Source of the DNA: Azospirillum fermentarium | GTDB lineage: Bacteria; Pseudomonadota; Alphaproteobacteria; Azospirillales; Azospirillaceae | Length of the DNA: 64,000 nucleotides | Assembly: GCF_025961205.1 (NCBI RefSeq) | Contig: NZ_JAOQNH010000001.1 | Span: 1,202,001 to 1,266,000 of the forward strand | Reading direction: 5' to 3' | Shown: piece after piece, positions 46,504 through 55,480 of the stretch | Layout of the letters: every line of letters starts with the position of its first letter | How positions within the stretch are numbered: the stretch's first letter is position 1 | Translations under genes and position numbers: made by a program | Notes under the pieces: generated by a model | Told to the model about the DNA's origin: nothing | Database searches by the model: none | Seen by the model: only the letters and a program-made list of their open reading frames with translations

Positions 46504-47079
46504 ATGGCACGTGAACGAGGCGAACGCGGCGACCGGGATCGGCAGCCGCGGGATCGCGAAGAAAGCGAACTGATCGAGAAGCTGGTCGGCATCAACCGCG
46601 TCGCCAAGGTCGTCAAGGGCGGCCGGCGTTTCGGTTTTGCCGCCCTGGTGGTGGTCGGTGACGGCAAGGGCCGCGTGGGCTACGGCTCCGGCAAGGCCCG
46701 CGAAGTCCCGGAAGCCATCCGCAAGGCGACCGATCAGGCCAAGCGCGGCATGATCCGCGTTCCCCTGCGCGAAGGCCGCACCCTGCATCATGACGCCAAC
46801 GGCCACTTCGGTGCCGGCCGCGTCGTGCTGCGGTCGGCCCCGGCGGGTACCGGCATCATCGCCGGTGGTCCGATGCGCGCGATCTTCGAAGCCCTGGGTG
46901 TTGCGGACGTGGTGACCAAGTCGATTGGCACCTCCAACCCGCACAACATGATCAAGGCGACCTTCGACGCTCTCAGCGTGGTCGTCAGCCCCCGTTCGGT
47001 GGCGGCCCGTCGTGGCCGTCGCGTGAGCGATATCCTCGGCCGCCGCGAAACCGGCGCCGCCGAGGCGAAGGAGGCGTGA
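46504..47079 (+). CDS. rpsE: 30S ribosomal protein S5
   Basis: The protein has 191 aa from ATG 46504, behind AAGGGAG. A charged N-tail ([19 protein letters not shown]) leads into the dsRBD-like fold [20 protein letters not shown] and the C-domain [20 protein letters not shown]. It contributes to decoding accuracy. Confidence 0.97.
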   Translation: MARERGERGDRDRQPRDREESELIEKLVGINRVAKVVKGGRRFGFAALVVVGDGKGRVGYGSGKAREVPEAIRKATDQAKRGMIRVPLREGRTLHHDANGHFGAGRVVLRSAPAGTGIIAGGPMRAIFEALGVADVVTKSIGTSNPHNMIKATFDALSVVVSPRSVAARRGRRVSDILGRRETGAAEAKEA

Positions 47080-47080
47080 G

Positions 47081-47272
47081 ATGGCTGAGAAGAAGACTGT
47101 CGTCGTCACCCAGATCCACAGCGGGGCCGGGCGCAGGTCCGATCAGGTCGCCACGCTGAAGGGCCTGGGCCTCAACAAGCTGAACCGGACCCGCGAACTG
47201 GAGGATACTCCGGCCGTGCGGGGCATGATCAACAAGGTCGCGCATCTGGTTCGCGTCGAGAACGAGGGCTGA
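47081..47272 (+). CDS. rpmD: 50S ribosomal protein L30
   Basis: The protein has 63 aa. [20 protein letters not shown] and [20 protein letters not shown] match the small L30 family. It starts one base after the rpsE stop. Confidence 0.96.
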   Translation: MAEKKTVVVTQIHSGAGRRSDQVATLKGLGLNKLNRTRELEDTPAVRGMINKVAHLVRVENEG

Positions 47273-47276
47273 TGCC

Positions 47277-47759
47277 ATGAAGCTGAACGATCTTCGTGAC
47301 AACGCTGGTGCCCGCAAGGCGCGCATCCGCGTCGGCCGTGGTATCGGCTCGGGCAAGGGCAAGACCGGCGGCCGTGGCGTGAAGGGTCAGACCTCGCGTA
47401 CCGGCGTGTCGATCAACGGCTTCGAAGGCGGTCAGATGCCGCTGCACCGCCGGCTCCCGAAGCGTGGCTTCACGAATATTTTCCGTGAAGAATACGCTGT
47501 CGTGAATCTGGGTATGGTGCAGAAGGCCATCGACGCCGGCAAGCTGGACGTGTCCCAGACCATCGACGCCGCGGCTCTGGAAGTCGCCGGTGTGGTCGGC
47601 AAGGGCAAAAAGGCGGGTGTCCGCCTGCTGGGCAAGGGCGAAATCACCGCCAAGGTGACCTTCTCCCTGGCCGGTGCGTCCAAGTCGGCGATCGAAGCGG
47701 TGGAAAAGGCGGGTGGCTCGGTCACCCTGCCGGCAGCCGCCGCCGAAGCCGCCGAGTGA
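47277..47759 (+). CDS. rplO: 50S ribosomal protein L15
   Basis: The protein has 160 aa. [20 protein letters not shown] and the Gly-rich [20 protein letters not shown], then [18 protein letters not shown], are the conserved long N-terminal arm. It is a late assembly protein. It is followed by a 135-base gap with two hairpins before secY. Confidence 0.98.
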   Translation: MKLNDLRDNAGARKARIRVGRGIGSGKGKTGGRGVKGQTSRTGVSINGFEGGQMPLHRRLPKRGFTNIFREEYAVVNLGMVQKAIDAGKLDVSQTIDAAALEVAGVVGKGKKAGVRLLGKGEITAKVTFSLAGASKSAIEAVEKAGGSVTLPAAAAEAAE

Positions 47760-47762
47760 TCC

Positions 47763-47852
47763 CGTGGGACCGCCGTCAAACGCGGTCCCCGGTCGAACCC
47801 GACAGTGATGTTGGTGCGCGGGGCGGCCTGCCGTGTGGCAGGACCGCCCCGT
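47763..47852 (+). other. Two hairpins in the rplO-secY gap
   Basis: The first stem pairs GGGACCGC with GCGGTCCC (about 47763-47786). The second pairs GGGGCGGCCTGCC with GGCAGGACCGCCCC, with one bulge (about 47820-47850). There is no long T-run; possible mRNA processing or attenuation signals separate ribosomal genes from secY. Confidence 0.5.
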
Positions 47853-47894
47853 TTGCACATTTAGGCCCCACTCTGGGATCAAGGATCGAAAGCC

Positions 47895-49235
47895 ATGGCA
47901 TCAGCGGCCGAGCAGCTTGCCGCAAACATCAATTTCGGCGCCTTCGCCAAGGCGACGGAACTGAAGAAGCGCATCTGGTTCACCCTGGGCGCTCTCATCA
48001 TCTACCGGCTGGGCACCTACATTCCGCTGCCGGGGATTGATCCGCACATTCTTCAGGACGTTTTCCGGCAGCAGGGCGGCGGCATCCTCGGCATGTTCGA
48101 CATGCTGGCCGGCGGTGCGTTGCAGCGTATGACCATCTTTGCGCTCAACATCATGCCGTACATCTCCGCCTCCATCATCGTGCAGCTTCTGACGGCGGTG
48201 TCGCCGACGCTGGAAGCCATGAAGAAGGAAGGGGAATCCGGCCGGAAGAAGCTGAACCAATACACCCGTTACGGCACCGTGCTGCTGGCGACCGTCCAGG
48301 CCTGGGGGCTGGCCGTGGGCGTGGAGGCCATGACCGGCTCGTTCGGGCCGGCGGTGCACGATCCGGGCCTGTTCTTCCGTCTGACCACGGTGATCACGCT
48401 GGTGGGCGGCACGCTGTTCCTGATGTGGCTGGGCGAGCAGATCACCAGCCGCGGCATCGGCAACGGCATTTCGCTGATCATCTTCGCCGGTATCGTCGCC
48501 GAGTTGCCGCGTGCGCTGGTCAACACCCTGGAACTGGGCCGTCAGGGCGCTCTGTCCACCTTCCTCATCGTGCTGCTGCTGGTGATCGCGGTGGCCGTGG
48601 TGTTCTTCATCGTGTTCATGGAGCGCGCGCAGCGCCGCATCCTGGTGCAGTATCCCAAGCGCCAGGTGGGCAACCGCGTGTACGGGGGCGAAGCCTCCCA
48701 CCTGCCGCTGAAGCTGAACACCGCCGGCGTGATCCCGCCCATCTTCGCCTCGTCGCTGCTGCTGTTGCCGCTGACGGCGGTGGGCTTTGCCGGGGGCAAC
48801 GGGCCGCAGTGGCTGCAAACCGTGTCGCAGTACATCGCCCACGGCACGCCGCTGTATATGGTGCTGTACGCGGCGCTGATCGTGTTCTTCTGCTTCTTCT
48901 ACACGGCCATCGTCTTCAACCCGACCGAAACGGCCGACAACCTGCGTAAGTATGGCGGCTTCGTTCCGGGCATCCGCCCCGGCAAGAACACCGCCGATCA
49001 TCTGGACTGGGTTTTGACCCGCCTGACGGTGATCGGGGCTGCGTATCTTGTCGCGGTCTGCCTGTTGCCGGAAATTCTGATTGCCCAGCACGCGGTTCCG
49101 TTTTATTTCGGCGGCACCAGCCTGTTGATCGTGGTGTCGGTGACCATGGACACGGTTGGCCAGATCCATTCCCATCTGCTGGCACACCAGTATGAGGGGC
49201 TTATCAAGAAAGCGAAGCTTCGGGGGAAACGATGA
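47895..49235 (+). CDS. secY: Preprotein translocase subunit SecY
   Basis: The protein has 446 aa and ten membrane helices. It forms the Sec channel with SecE and SecG. PLPGIDPHILQDVFRQQGGG, ALGIMPYI-type helix 2 (here FALNIMPYISASIIVQLLTA), GEQITSRGIGNGISLIIFAG and PGIRPGKNTADHLD are conserved. Its stop overlaps the adk ATG, so the two are coupled, as is typical. Confidence 0.98.
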   Translation: MASAAEQLAANINFGAFAKATELKKRIWFTLGALIIYRLGTYIPLPGIDPHILQDVFRQQGGGILGMFDMLAGGALQRMTIFALNIMPYISASIIVQLLTAVSPTLEAMKKEGESGRKKLNQYTRYGTVLLATVQAWGLAVGVEAMTGSFGPAVHDPGLFFRLTTVITLVGGTLFLMWLGEQITSRGIGNGISLIIFAGIVAELPRALVNTLELGRQGALSTFLIVLLLVIAVAVVFFIVFMERAQRRILVQYPKRQVGNRVYGGEASHLPLKLNTAGVIPPIFASSLLLLPLTAVGFAGGNGPQWLQTVSQYIAHGTPLYMVLYAALIVFFCFFYTAIVFNPTETADNLRKYGGFVPGIRPGKNTADHLDWVLTRLTVIGAAYLVAVCLLPEILIAQHAVPFYFGGTSLLIVVSVTMDTVGQIHSHLLAHQYEGLIKKAKLRGKR

Positions 49236-49876
49236 ATTTGATCCTGCTTGGACCGCCGGGCGCCGGTAAGGGGACTCAGGCGCGCCGCCTGGAAGACACC
49301 CGTGGTCTGGTGCAACTTTCCACGGGCGACATGCTGCGCGCTCTGGTGGCCAGCGGCAGCCCGCTCGGTCAGCAGGCCAAGGACATCATGGCCGCCGGCA
49401 AGCTGGTTCCCGATGAACTGGTGATCGAGATGATCTCCCAGCGCATCGACCAGCCCGACGTGAAGAACGGCTTCATTCTCGACGGCTTCCCCCGCACCGT
49501 GGCCCAGGCCGAGGCGCTGGACAAGATGCTGGCCGACAAGGGGCTGAAGCTGAACCACGTCATCGAGATGAAGGTGGACGATGCGGCCCTGGTGGAACGC
49601 ATCACCGGCCGCTACACCTGCGCCAAGTGCGGCAAGGGCTATCACGACACCTTCGAAAAGCCGAAGGTGGACGGGGTGTGCGACCAGTGCGGCGGCACAG
49701 AGTTCAAGCGCCGTGCCGACGACAACGCCGAGACGGTCACCACCCGTCTGGACCAGTACCACCAGCAGACCGCGCCGATTCTCCCCTACTACGCCAGCCG
49801 TGGCGTGCTGAAGGGGGTGGACGGCATGGCCGACATCGACGTCGTGACCGAACAGATTGCGGCGATTCTAGGCTGA
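49232..49876 (+). CDS. adk: Adenylate kinase with zinc-binding LID
   Basis: The protein has 214 aa. It interconverts ATP+AMP and 2 ADP. The P-loop LGPPGAGKGTQARRLE, the AMP-binding LVQLSTGDMLRA, and FILDGFPRTVAQAEAL are present. The LID carries four Cys (TCAKCGKGYH and VCDQCGGTEF), the zinc-stabilised variant. The ATG overlaps the secY stop. An intrinsic terminator follows. Confidence 0.97.
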   Translation: MNLILLGPPGAGKGTQARRLEDTRGLVQLSTGDMLRALVASGSPLGQQAKDIMAAGKLVPDELVIEMISQRIDQPDVKNGFILDGFPRTVAQAEALDKMLADKGLKLNHVIEMKVDDAALVERITGRYTCAKCGKGYHDTFEKPKVDGVCDQCGGTEFKRRADDNAETVTTRLDQYHQQTAPILPYYASRGVLKGVDGMADIDVVTEQIAAILG

Positions 49877-49884
49877 TGACGGGC

Positions 49885-49918
49885 GGCGGACGGTTTTGTG
49901 ACCGTCCGCCGTTCTGTT
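49885..49918 (+). terminator. Terminator after adk
   Basis: A perfect GGCGGACGGT / ACCGTCCGCC stem with a 6-nt loop is followed by GTTCTGTTT; it closes the S10-spc unit. Confidence 0.78.
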
Positions 49919-49921
49919 TCG

Positions 49922-49949
49922 TTGACACGACAGCCCGTTCTTTTATACT
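49922..49949 (+). promoter_or_regulatory. Sigma-70 promoter of the alpha operon
   Basis: Consensus TTGACA (49922-49927), a 16-nt spacer and TATACT (49944-49949) lie 180 bases before rpsM, right after the adk terminator. Confidence 0.85.
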
Positions 49950-50128
49950 GCGCGCCCTCGGAACCCGAAGGGTACGCATGTCCTTCGGCGGTTTGCCGCA
50001 TCCCGGTTTCGGGTCGTGTATCCGCCGAATCATGCTCATCGGATGATGAGTGAGTTCATGGCCCCTTCGGGCCTGCAACGTTGAGATGGCTCCGCACGGG
50101 GCCGTGTAGTTGATCGAGGAGAGCAGGC

Positions 50129-50497
50129 GTGGCGCGTATCGCTGGCGTCAACATCCCCGCGCAGAAGCGTGTGGAGATCGCGTTGACCTACATCCATGGT
50201 ATCGGCCCGTTCAAGGCCAAGGAAATCTGCGGCAAGCTGGGCATCCCGGCCGAACGCCGTGTGAATCAGCTGACGGACGACGAAGTCCTTCGCATCCGCG
50301 AAACCATCGACGCCGACTACCGCGTCGAAGGTGATCTGCGCCGCGAAGTGGCGATGAACATTAAGCGTCTGATGGACCTGGGCTGCTACCGCGGCCTGCG
50401 TCACCGTAAGGGCCTGCCGGTCCGCGGTCAGCGCACTCACACCAACGCCCGCACCCGCAAGGGCCCGGCGAAGCCCATCGCGGGCAAGAAGAAGTAA
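50129..50497 (+). CDS. rpsM: 30S ribosomal protein S13
   Basis: The protein has 122 aa from a GTG start with GAGGAGAG upstream. [20 protein letters not shown] and the C-terminal [20 protein letters not shown] are diagnostic. It contacts L5 and P-site tRNA. It is the first gene of the alpha operon. Confidence 0.98.
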   Translation: MARIAGVNIPAQKRVEIALTYIHGIGPFKAKEICGKLGIPAERRVNQLTDDEVLRIRETIDADYRVEGDLRREVAMNIKRLMDLGCYRGLRHRKGLPVRGQRTHTNARTRKGPAKPIAGKKK

Positions 50498-50514
50498 TTT
50501 AAGGATACCCTGCC

Positions 50515-50913
50515 ATGGCTAAGCCGTCCGCTGCTTCTCAGCGTCTGCGCCGCCGCGAGCGCAAGAACATCACCTCGGGTGTTGCGCACGTTAACGCGTC
50601 GTTCAACAACACGATGATCACCATCACCGACGCCCAGGGCAACACCATTGCCTGGTCCTCGTCGGGCACGATGGGCTTCAAGGGGTCGCGTAAGTCCACC
50701 CCCTACGCCGCCCAGGTCGCCGCCGAAGACGCGGGCCGCAAGGCCCAGGAACACGGCATGAAGACCCTGGAAGTGGAAGTGAAGGGGCCGGGTTCGGGCC
50801 GTGAGTCGGCGCTGCGCGCCCTCCAGTCCATCGGCTTCACCATCACCTCCATCCGTGACGTGACGCCGATCCCGCACAACGGCGTTCGCCCGCCGAAGAA
50901 GCGCCGCGTCTGA
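50515..50913 (+). CDS. rpsK: 30S ribosomal protein S11
   Basis: The protein has 132 aa, on the 30S platform near the E-site codon. [20 protein letters not shown] and [24 protein letters not shown] ending ([20 protein letters not shown]) are intact. rpsD, next in E. coli, is absent here, as in other alphaproteobacteria. Confidence 0.98.
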   Translation: MAKPSAASQRLRRRERKNITSGVAHVNASFNNTMITITDAQGNTIAWSSSGTMGFKGSRKSTPYAAQVAAEDAGRKAQEHGMKTLEVEVKGPGSGRESALRALQSIGFTITSIRDVTPIPHNGVRPPKKRRV

Positions 50914-50949
50914 TATCGGCCCGGTCTGATATCGTTAGTGCCTTCCGCT

Positions 50950-51029
50950 CCCGCAGGGGTGCTCGTTCCGGGACAGGCCGCTGCCGCCATCGCAGCGTGC
51001 TCCGAAGTGGAACGCGGCACCCCTGCGGG
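50950..51029 (+). promoter_or_regulatory. Long inverted repeat in the rpsK-rpoA gap
   Basis: CCCGCAGGGGTGC (50950-50962) pairs perfectly with GCACCCCTGCGGG (51017-51029), extended inward by CGTTCC/GGAACG. The stem ends 34 bases before the rpoA GTG, where it could control rpoA translation or mRNA processing. Confidence 0.6.
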
Positions 51030-51063
51030 ATCGTCATGACCCGATGGCAAAGAGGCTATCCCC

Positions 51064-52080
51064 GTGATCCAGAAGAACTGGCAGGAACTGATTAAGCCGA
51101 GCAAGCTGGAAATCCAGCCCAGCGAGGATCCCGAGCGCGTTGCGACGGTGATCGCCGAGCCGCTGGAACGCGGTTTCGGCCTGACGCTTGGCAACGCCCT
51201 GCGCCGCGTGCTGCTGTCGTCGCTCCAGGGGGCGGCGGTGGTGTCGATCCAGATCGACGGCGTTCTGCACGAGTTCTCGTCCATTCCGGGCGTGCGCGAG
51301 GATGTGACCGACATCGTCCTCAACATCAAGACCATGGGCCTGCGCATGCACGGCGATGGTCCGAAGCGCATGCGCCTGCGCGCCGAAGGCCCCGGCGAAG
51401 TCCGCGCCGGCATGATCGAGACCGGTCCCGACATCGCCGTCATGGACCCGGATCTGGTCATCTGCACGCTGGACGCCGGCGCCAAGCTGAACATGGAACT
51501 GACCGTCGCCACGGGTAAGGGCTATGTTCCGGCCTCGCAGAACCGTCCCGAGGACGCCCCCATCGGCCTGATCCCGGTGGACGCCCTGTTCTCGCCGGTG
51601 CGCAAGGTGTCGTACAAGGTGGACAACGCCCGCGTGGGCCAGGTCACCGACTATGACCGCCTGTCCATGTCCATCGAGACCAACGGGGCCGTGAAGCCGG
51701 AAGACGCGGTGGCGCTGGCCGCCCGCATCCTCCAGGACCAGCTCCAGCTCTTCATCAACTTCGAAGAGCCGACCCACGCGGTCGCCGAGGAAAAGCACGA
51801 GGAGGTTCCGTTCAACAAGAACCTGCTCCGCAAGGTGGACGAGCTGGAACTGTCGGTCCGTTCGGCCAACTGCCTCAAGAACGACAACATCGTCTACATC
51901 GGCGATCTGGTCCAGAAGACCGAAGCCGAGATGCTACGCACCCCCAACTTCGGCCGCAAGTCCTTGAACGAAATCAAGGAAGTGCTGGCCCAGATGGGGC
52001 TGCACCTGGGTATGGAAATCCCCAACTGGCCGCCCGAGAACATCGAGGAACTGGCCAAGCGGTTGGAAGAGCCGTACTGA
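51064..52080 (+). CDS. rpoA: DNA-directed RNA polymerase subunit alpha
   Basis: The protein has 338 aa from a GTG start. The N-terminal dimerisation domain contains [20 protein letters not shown]. The C-terminal domain ([39 protein letters not shown]) carries the two HhH motifs that contact UP elements and activators. It nucleates core polymerase assembly. Confidence 0.98.
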   Translation: MIQKNWQELIKPSKLEIQPSEDPERVATVIAEPLERGFGLTLGNALRRVLLSSLQGAAVVSIQIDGVLHEFSSIPGVREDVTDIVLNIKTMGLRMHGDGPKRMRLRAEGPGEVRAGMIETGPDIAVMDPDLVICTLDAGAKLNMELTVATGKGYVPASQNRPEDAPIGLIPVDALFSPVRKVSYKVDNARVGQVTDYDRLSMSIETNGAVKPEDAVALAARILQDQLQLFINFEEPTHAVAEEKHEEVPFNKNLLRKVDELELSVRSANCLKNDNIVYIGDLVQKTEAEMLRTPNFGRKSLNEIKEVLAQMGLHLGMEIPNWPPENIEELAKRLEEPY

Positions 52081-52092
52081 GCCTAGGAACAG

Positions 52093-52145
52093 GCGAGAGG
52101 GCGGCGCCCTCTCGCACTTTCCCGCCAAGGGCCGACGGCCCTTGG
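52093..52145. repeat. Two palindromes in the rpoA-rplQ gap
   Basis: GCGAGAGGGC/GCCCTCTCGC (52093-52115) and CCAAGGGCCG/CGGCCCTTGG (52125-52145) stand side by side. The second resembles the palindrome at 56848-56866, suggesting a dispersed extragenic palindromic element family. Confidence 0.65.
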
Positions 52146-52246
52146 AACCCGGACCAGGGGGTCCGGCCTTCCAATGCCGGTTTCACGGGTTGGAAGGGTC
52201 ACCATCGGTTCCCTGAGGGGGGCCTTGCCATGAAGGAGACGTGGAT

Positions 52247-52672
52247 ATGCGTCACGGAATGAACGGGCGTAAGCTCAACCGCACCACCAGCCATCGTAAG
52301 GCCATGTTCTCGAACATGGCGAACGCTCTGCTGAAGCACGAGCAGATCACCACCACCCTGCCCAAGGCGAAGGACCTGCGTCCGATCGTCGAAAAGCTCA
52401 TCACGCTGGGCAAGAAGGGTGGCTTGGCCAACCGCCGTCTGGCTTTCGCCCGCCTGCGCGACGACGTGATCGTGGCGAAGCTGTTCGACGCCCTGGCCGA
52501 ACGCTACAAGGACCGTCAGGGCGGCTATGTCCGCATCCTGAAGGCCGGCTTCCGCTATGGTGACGCCGCCCCGATGGCCGTTATCGAGCTGGTTGACCGC
52601 GACGAAGACGCCAAGGGCCAGGATTCGGGCCCGGTGATCATCGCCGACGAAACCGAAGGCGAAGCGGCGTAA
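52247..52672 (+). CDS. rplQ: 50S ribosomal protein L17
   Basis: The protein has 141 aa from ATG 52247, with GAAGGAGA upstream. [20 protein letters not shown] and KRKAMFSN-type continuation, then [20 protein letters not shown], are diagnostic. It has an acidic C-tail of about 20 residues beyond the usual core. It is the last gene of the alpha operon. Confidence 0.97.
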   Translation: MRHGMNGRKLNRTTSHRKAMFSNMANALLKHEQITTTLPKAKDLRPIVEKLITLGKKGGLANRRLAFARLRDDVIVAKLFDALAERYKDRQGGYVRILKAGFRYGDAAPMAVIELVDRDEDAKGQDSGPVIIADETEGEAA

Positions 52673-52701
52673 CACGCCCGTCGCCATCCGGTGATAGGAT
52701 C

Positions 52702-52744
52702 AAAGCCCCTCCCCAGCCCGACCGGCGGGGGAGGGGCTTTTTTC
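52702..52744 (+). terminator. Intrinsic terminator of the alpha operon
   Basis: AAAGCCCCTCCCC (52702-52714) pairs with GGGGAGGGGCTTT (52728-52740) and runs into TTTTTTC. Confidence 0.92.
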
Positions 52745-52776
52745 ATTTCCCCTTCCCGAAGCTGTCGCGTGCCTGA

Positions 52777-53355
52777 ATGCTGAAACCGCTCTACGACTGG
52801 ATTTTGCGGCGTTCCCAACGGCCCGATGCCGTGTGGTGGCTGGCCGGCGTGTCTTTCGCGGAAAGCTCGTTCTTTCCCCTGCCGCCGGACATCATGCTGA
52901 TTCCCATGTGCCTGGCCGACCGGCAGAAGCTGTGGCGCTACACCAACATCTGCGCGCTGGCGTCGCTGGTGGGGGGCTTGCTGGGCTATGCCATCGGGTA
53001 TTATCTGTTCGAAAGCATCGGGCGGATGGTGATCGACGCCTATGGGGCACAGGATTCCTTCGCCGGATTCCAGCACGCCTTCGACACCTATGGGCCGTGG
53101 TTCTTGATTCTGAAGGGGGTGACGCCGATCCCCTACAAGCTGCTGGCCATCGCCGCCGGCTTTGCCAAGCTGGATCTGACCGTCTTCATCCTGTGTTCCA
53201 TCGTCGCACGCTTCTCGCGGTTCTACATGATCGCCATCCTGCTGCACTTCTACGGGCCGCAGGTGCAGGAGATCATCGAGAAGCGGCTGATGCTGGTGAC
53301 GACGGTGATGCTGGTGGTGGTGATCGGCGGTTTGCTGAGCTTCAAGGTGTTCTGA
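52777..53355 (+). CDS. YqaA-type membrane protein (DedA/VTT-like)
   Basis: The protein has 192 aa with about four to five membrane helices. SFAESSFFPLPPDIMLIPM and LKGVTPIPYKLLAIAAGFAK are the hallmark re-entrant loops of the VTT/YqaA family. Relatives act in membrane homeostasis and lipid scrambling or transport. The ribosome-binding site is weak. It is convergent with the small gene at 53373-53642. Confidence 0.85.
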   Translation: MLKPLYDWILRRSQRPDAVWWLAGVSFAESSFFPLPPDIMLIPMCLADRQKLWRYTNICALASLVGGLLGYAIGYYLFESIGRMVIDAYGAQDSFAGFQHAFDTYGPWFLILKGVTPIPYKLLAIAAGFAKLDLTVFILCSIVARFSRFYMIAILLHFYGPQVQEIIEKRLMLVTTVMLVVVIGGLLSFKVF

Positions 53356-53372
53356 GGCCGGATGCCCCCGGT

Positions 53373-53642
53373 TCAGGGGGGCATCCCTTCGTCCATGCGG
53401 TTCTGCTGCGACGGGGGCAGCTTGGCGCGGGCGCGGCGGTCGTTGCGGATGATGACGACGATCACCACGGCCATCACGGCCCCCACCGCCAGCGGCAGCA
53501 CCATGTCGCCGATGCCGGCGGGACCGGTCATGGACAGCATGCGGGTGAACAGCATCACCAGACCCAACGCCAGCAGGGCGATGACGATGGGCAGGGTGCG
53601 GCGCCCCTGGGGCGGGGGTGGCGAGGATGGGTGGGTGCTCAT
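53373..53642 (-). CDS. Small two-helix membrane protein, unknown
   Basis: The protein has 89 aa. A Pro-rich N-terminus is followed by two hydrophobic helices (TLPIVIALLALGLVMLFTRM and MVLPLAVGAVMAVVIVVIII) and a basic C-tail ending in a Gln/Asn segment. No family is recognised. It is well placed as a single gene in minus orientation between two plus-strand genes. Confidence 0.55.
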   Translation of the reverse strand: MSTHPSSPPPPQGRRTLPIVIALLALGLVMLFTRMLSMTGPAGIGDMVLPLAVGAVMAVVIVVIIRNDRRARAKLPPSQQNRMDEGMPP

Positions 53643-53743
53643 TTCAGCGATTCCCTTTCTGCTGCCGTTCCCGGCATAGTGGAGCGTGATCGTGGCTGCC
53701 GATACCGGCGGGCCTTTCCAATGATAAGGATGCAGGAGAGCCG

Positions 53744-54127
53744 ATGTTCCGCCCCTTTACCCTTGCCGCGGTTCTGGCGGTCATGCTGGCCGGCTGTGCG
53801 CCCGAACCCGTGCGCCCGCCGCCGCCCGCCGCTCCGCCGCCGTCCGCGGGTGCCGGCGTCATTCCCGCGGTGCCGAAAGCTACTCCCCCCGCTGCGGCGC
53901 GTCCACAGGGGGATGCATCGCCGTTGCTGGGCGGAAATTCGGACGTTGCGGCTGATATCGCGTCGTGCCGCCAGCGCTGCGACGGCTCGTTCAACAGCTG
54001 TATGGATTCGGTGGCCTCGCGCCCGTCCAGCGATTCGCTGTTCGGGGGTGACACCCGGCGGCCCTTCACCCCGACCAACAATTGTCAGGCCCAGCTTCAG
54101 CGCTGCTTCGACCGCTGCAAGCCGTAA
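53744..54127 (+). CDS. Putative lipoprotein with Cys-rich C-terminus
   Basis: The protein has 127 aa. The signal MFRPFTLAAVLAVMLAGC ends in a good lipobox (LAGC), predicting lipidation at Cys 18. A Pro/Ala-rich linker (about 20-55) is followed by four further Cys in two C-x3-C pairs (CRQRCDGSFNSCMD, CQAQLQRCFDRC, six in all), implying disulphides in the periplasm. Function is unknown. An intrinsic terminator follows. Confidence 0.7.
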   Translation: MFRPFTLAAVLAVMLAGCAPEPVRPPPPAAPPPSAGAGVIPAVPKATPPAAARPQGDASPLLGGNSDVAADIASCRQRCDGSFNSCMDSVASRPSSDSLFGGDTRRPFTPTNNCQAQLQRCFDRCKP

Positions 54128-54138
54128 GAGGCAAAAAC

Positions 54139-54179
54139 GGGGGGCGGATTTTGCCGGTGGGCAAATCCGCCCCCTTTTT
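54139..54179 (+). terminator. Terminator after the lipoprotein gene
   Basis: GGGGGCGGATTTTGC pairs with GCAAATCCGCCCCC and runs into TTTTTG, directly after the stop. Confidence 0.85.
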
Positions 54180-54269
54180 GTGCCTGCCGCTTAAGGTTGA
54201 AGAACAGCGGTTTAACCTCTGGCCCGGATTTTGCTTTTCCCGTGGAAAACCATGACGGGAGACGCGGGC

Positions 54270-54746
54270 ATGACCGATGACATCACGAGCAGCGGACGGT
54301 TCGTCCGGGCGGGGGCGTTCTCCGCCTTTCCGGCTTCGGCCATCCGCAAGATACCGGAAGGCGATTCGCAGTTCGCCAAGATGCTGGACGTGGTGAAGAT
54401 GGCGAACCAGGAACCCGATCCGGTGATGGTTGCCAAAAACCGGGCGGTCCAGGCGCACACCGTGGTGCGGCAGGGGGAGCAGATCGTGGCGGTCATCGGC
54501 CGCGACGGCATGACGATGACGTCCAATGCCTTGGCCGCACGGGTGGATTGGGCGTCCCTCGAACAGCGCAGCGCCGGCATGACGCCGGAGCAGCGGCGCG
54601 ATCTGATTGCCGAGGAGCTGAAGAAATTCGCCGGTCCCGGTGCCGTGTTCCAGCGTTACGGCGAAACCGGTCCGGCGCCGACCCGCGGGGCGCTGGATGA
54701 TGAGTTGAACCGCTTCGCGCGGGCGTCCTGGCGTGGCAGGGAATAG
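54270..54746 (+). CDS. Hypothetical protein
   Basis: The protein has 158 aa from ATG 54270, with GGGAG upstream; an ATG at 54252 is also in frame. It has no signal or membrane segment. There is a short strand-turn-strand region (RQGEQIVAVIGRDGMTMTSN) and a helical C-terminal half (GMTPEQRRDLIAEELKKFAG). Codon use is like that of the neighbours. No family is recognised. Confidence 0.55.
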   Translation: MTDDITSSGRFVRAGAFSAFPASAIRKIPEGDSQFAKMLDVVKMANQEPDPVMVAKNRAVQAHTVVRQGEQIVAVIGRDGMTMTSNALAARVDWASLEQRSAGMTPEQRRDLIAEELKKFAGPGAVFQRYGETGPAPTRGALDDELNRFARASWRGRE

Positions 54747-54813
54747 GCCGGATGGCGGCCTGTGGGCGCGCATGGGGATGTTCCCCCCTTGCGCGCGCGC
54801 CCTGTGCCTGGGG

Positions 54814-55392
54814 TCAGTCCAGCGTCCAGCGGGTCATGTGGGGGAAGGCGGGCAGGCCGTTGTCGTACATCTGGCCGAACACGCCGGAAAAGCCGGTCAT
54901 GCCGGTTTCCGCCAGGGACAGAGGGCCGTAATGGGTGCCGCGCTCCAGCCACTGAACCATGGGGTGATCCCCCTCGTAGTCGGTGTGCTTGTAGCTGCCG
55001 GGGAAGAACACGACCCCCGGCGACTGGTCCAGATGCCGGGCCGCGGCATAGGACCATGCCTGGGCCATGGCTTCGCCCATCCGGGCGGCCCGGTTCAGGT
55101 CGGGATCGACGGCGCCGTCCGGCCCGGTTTCCTGGGCCAGCAGCGCTTCGATGTCCACCTGCAGGTCGGTGTTCAGCCGCGGCCAATGGCGCCGGGGAAC
55201 GGTGACGATGTGCCCGGCCTCGTGCAGCACGTCGCCGGATGAGACCAGGGTGTCGGGATCGATGTGGATCACGCCGGCCAGGATGTTGACGCCGGGCAGG
55301 AAGCCGTTGTGCGCCTTATCGCCATACTCGACCGCCATGCCGATGCCGCGCAGGAAAGTGACGATGGGTTCCAGCGCTTCCGGGTGAAGCAT
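54814..55392 (-). CDS. Putative metallopeptidase-like protein with HEAGH motif
   Basis: The protein has 192 aa. VLHEAGHIVTV gives a zincin H-E-x-x-H motif (His 57, Glu 58, His 61). Further conserved-looking His and Asp residues lie in FFPGSYKHTDYEGDHPM. There is no signal peptide, so it is probably cytoplasmic. The protein is small for a protease, and a third metal ligand cannot be named from sequence alone; a non-proteolytic metal enzyme is equally possible. I do not recognise a named family. Confidence 0.6.
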   Translation of the reverse strand: MLHPEALEPIVTFLRGIGMAVEYGDKAHNGFLPGVNILAGVIHIDPDTLVSSGDVLHEAGHIVTVPRRHWPRLNTDLQVDIEALLAQETGPDGAVDPDLNRAARMGEAMAQAWSYAAARHLDQSPGVVFFPGSYKHTDYEGDHPMVQWLERGTHYGPLSLAETGMTGFSGVFGQMYDNGLPAFPHMTRWTLD

Positions 55393-55480
55393 CCCTTTTC
55401 TCCATACCCCTTGAGTTGCAGGGGGTAATCATCACGAGATAAGGCTGCGGAGGCAAGGCGGATGGTGCGCAGGCTTAGGA

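Noticed and set aside
53744..54746. Lipoprotein, unknown protein and zincin-like genes considered as a toxin or defence cluster
   Set aside because: A terminator separates the first two, the third is on the other strand, and no toxin, nuclease or immunity domain is visible.
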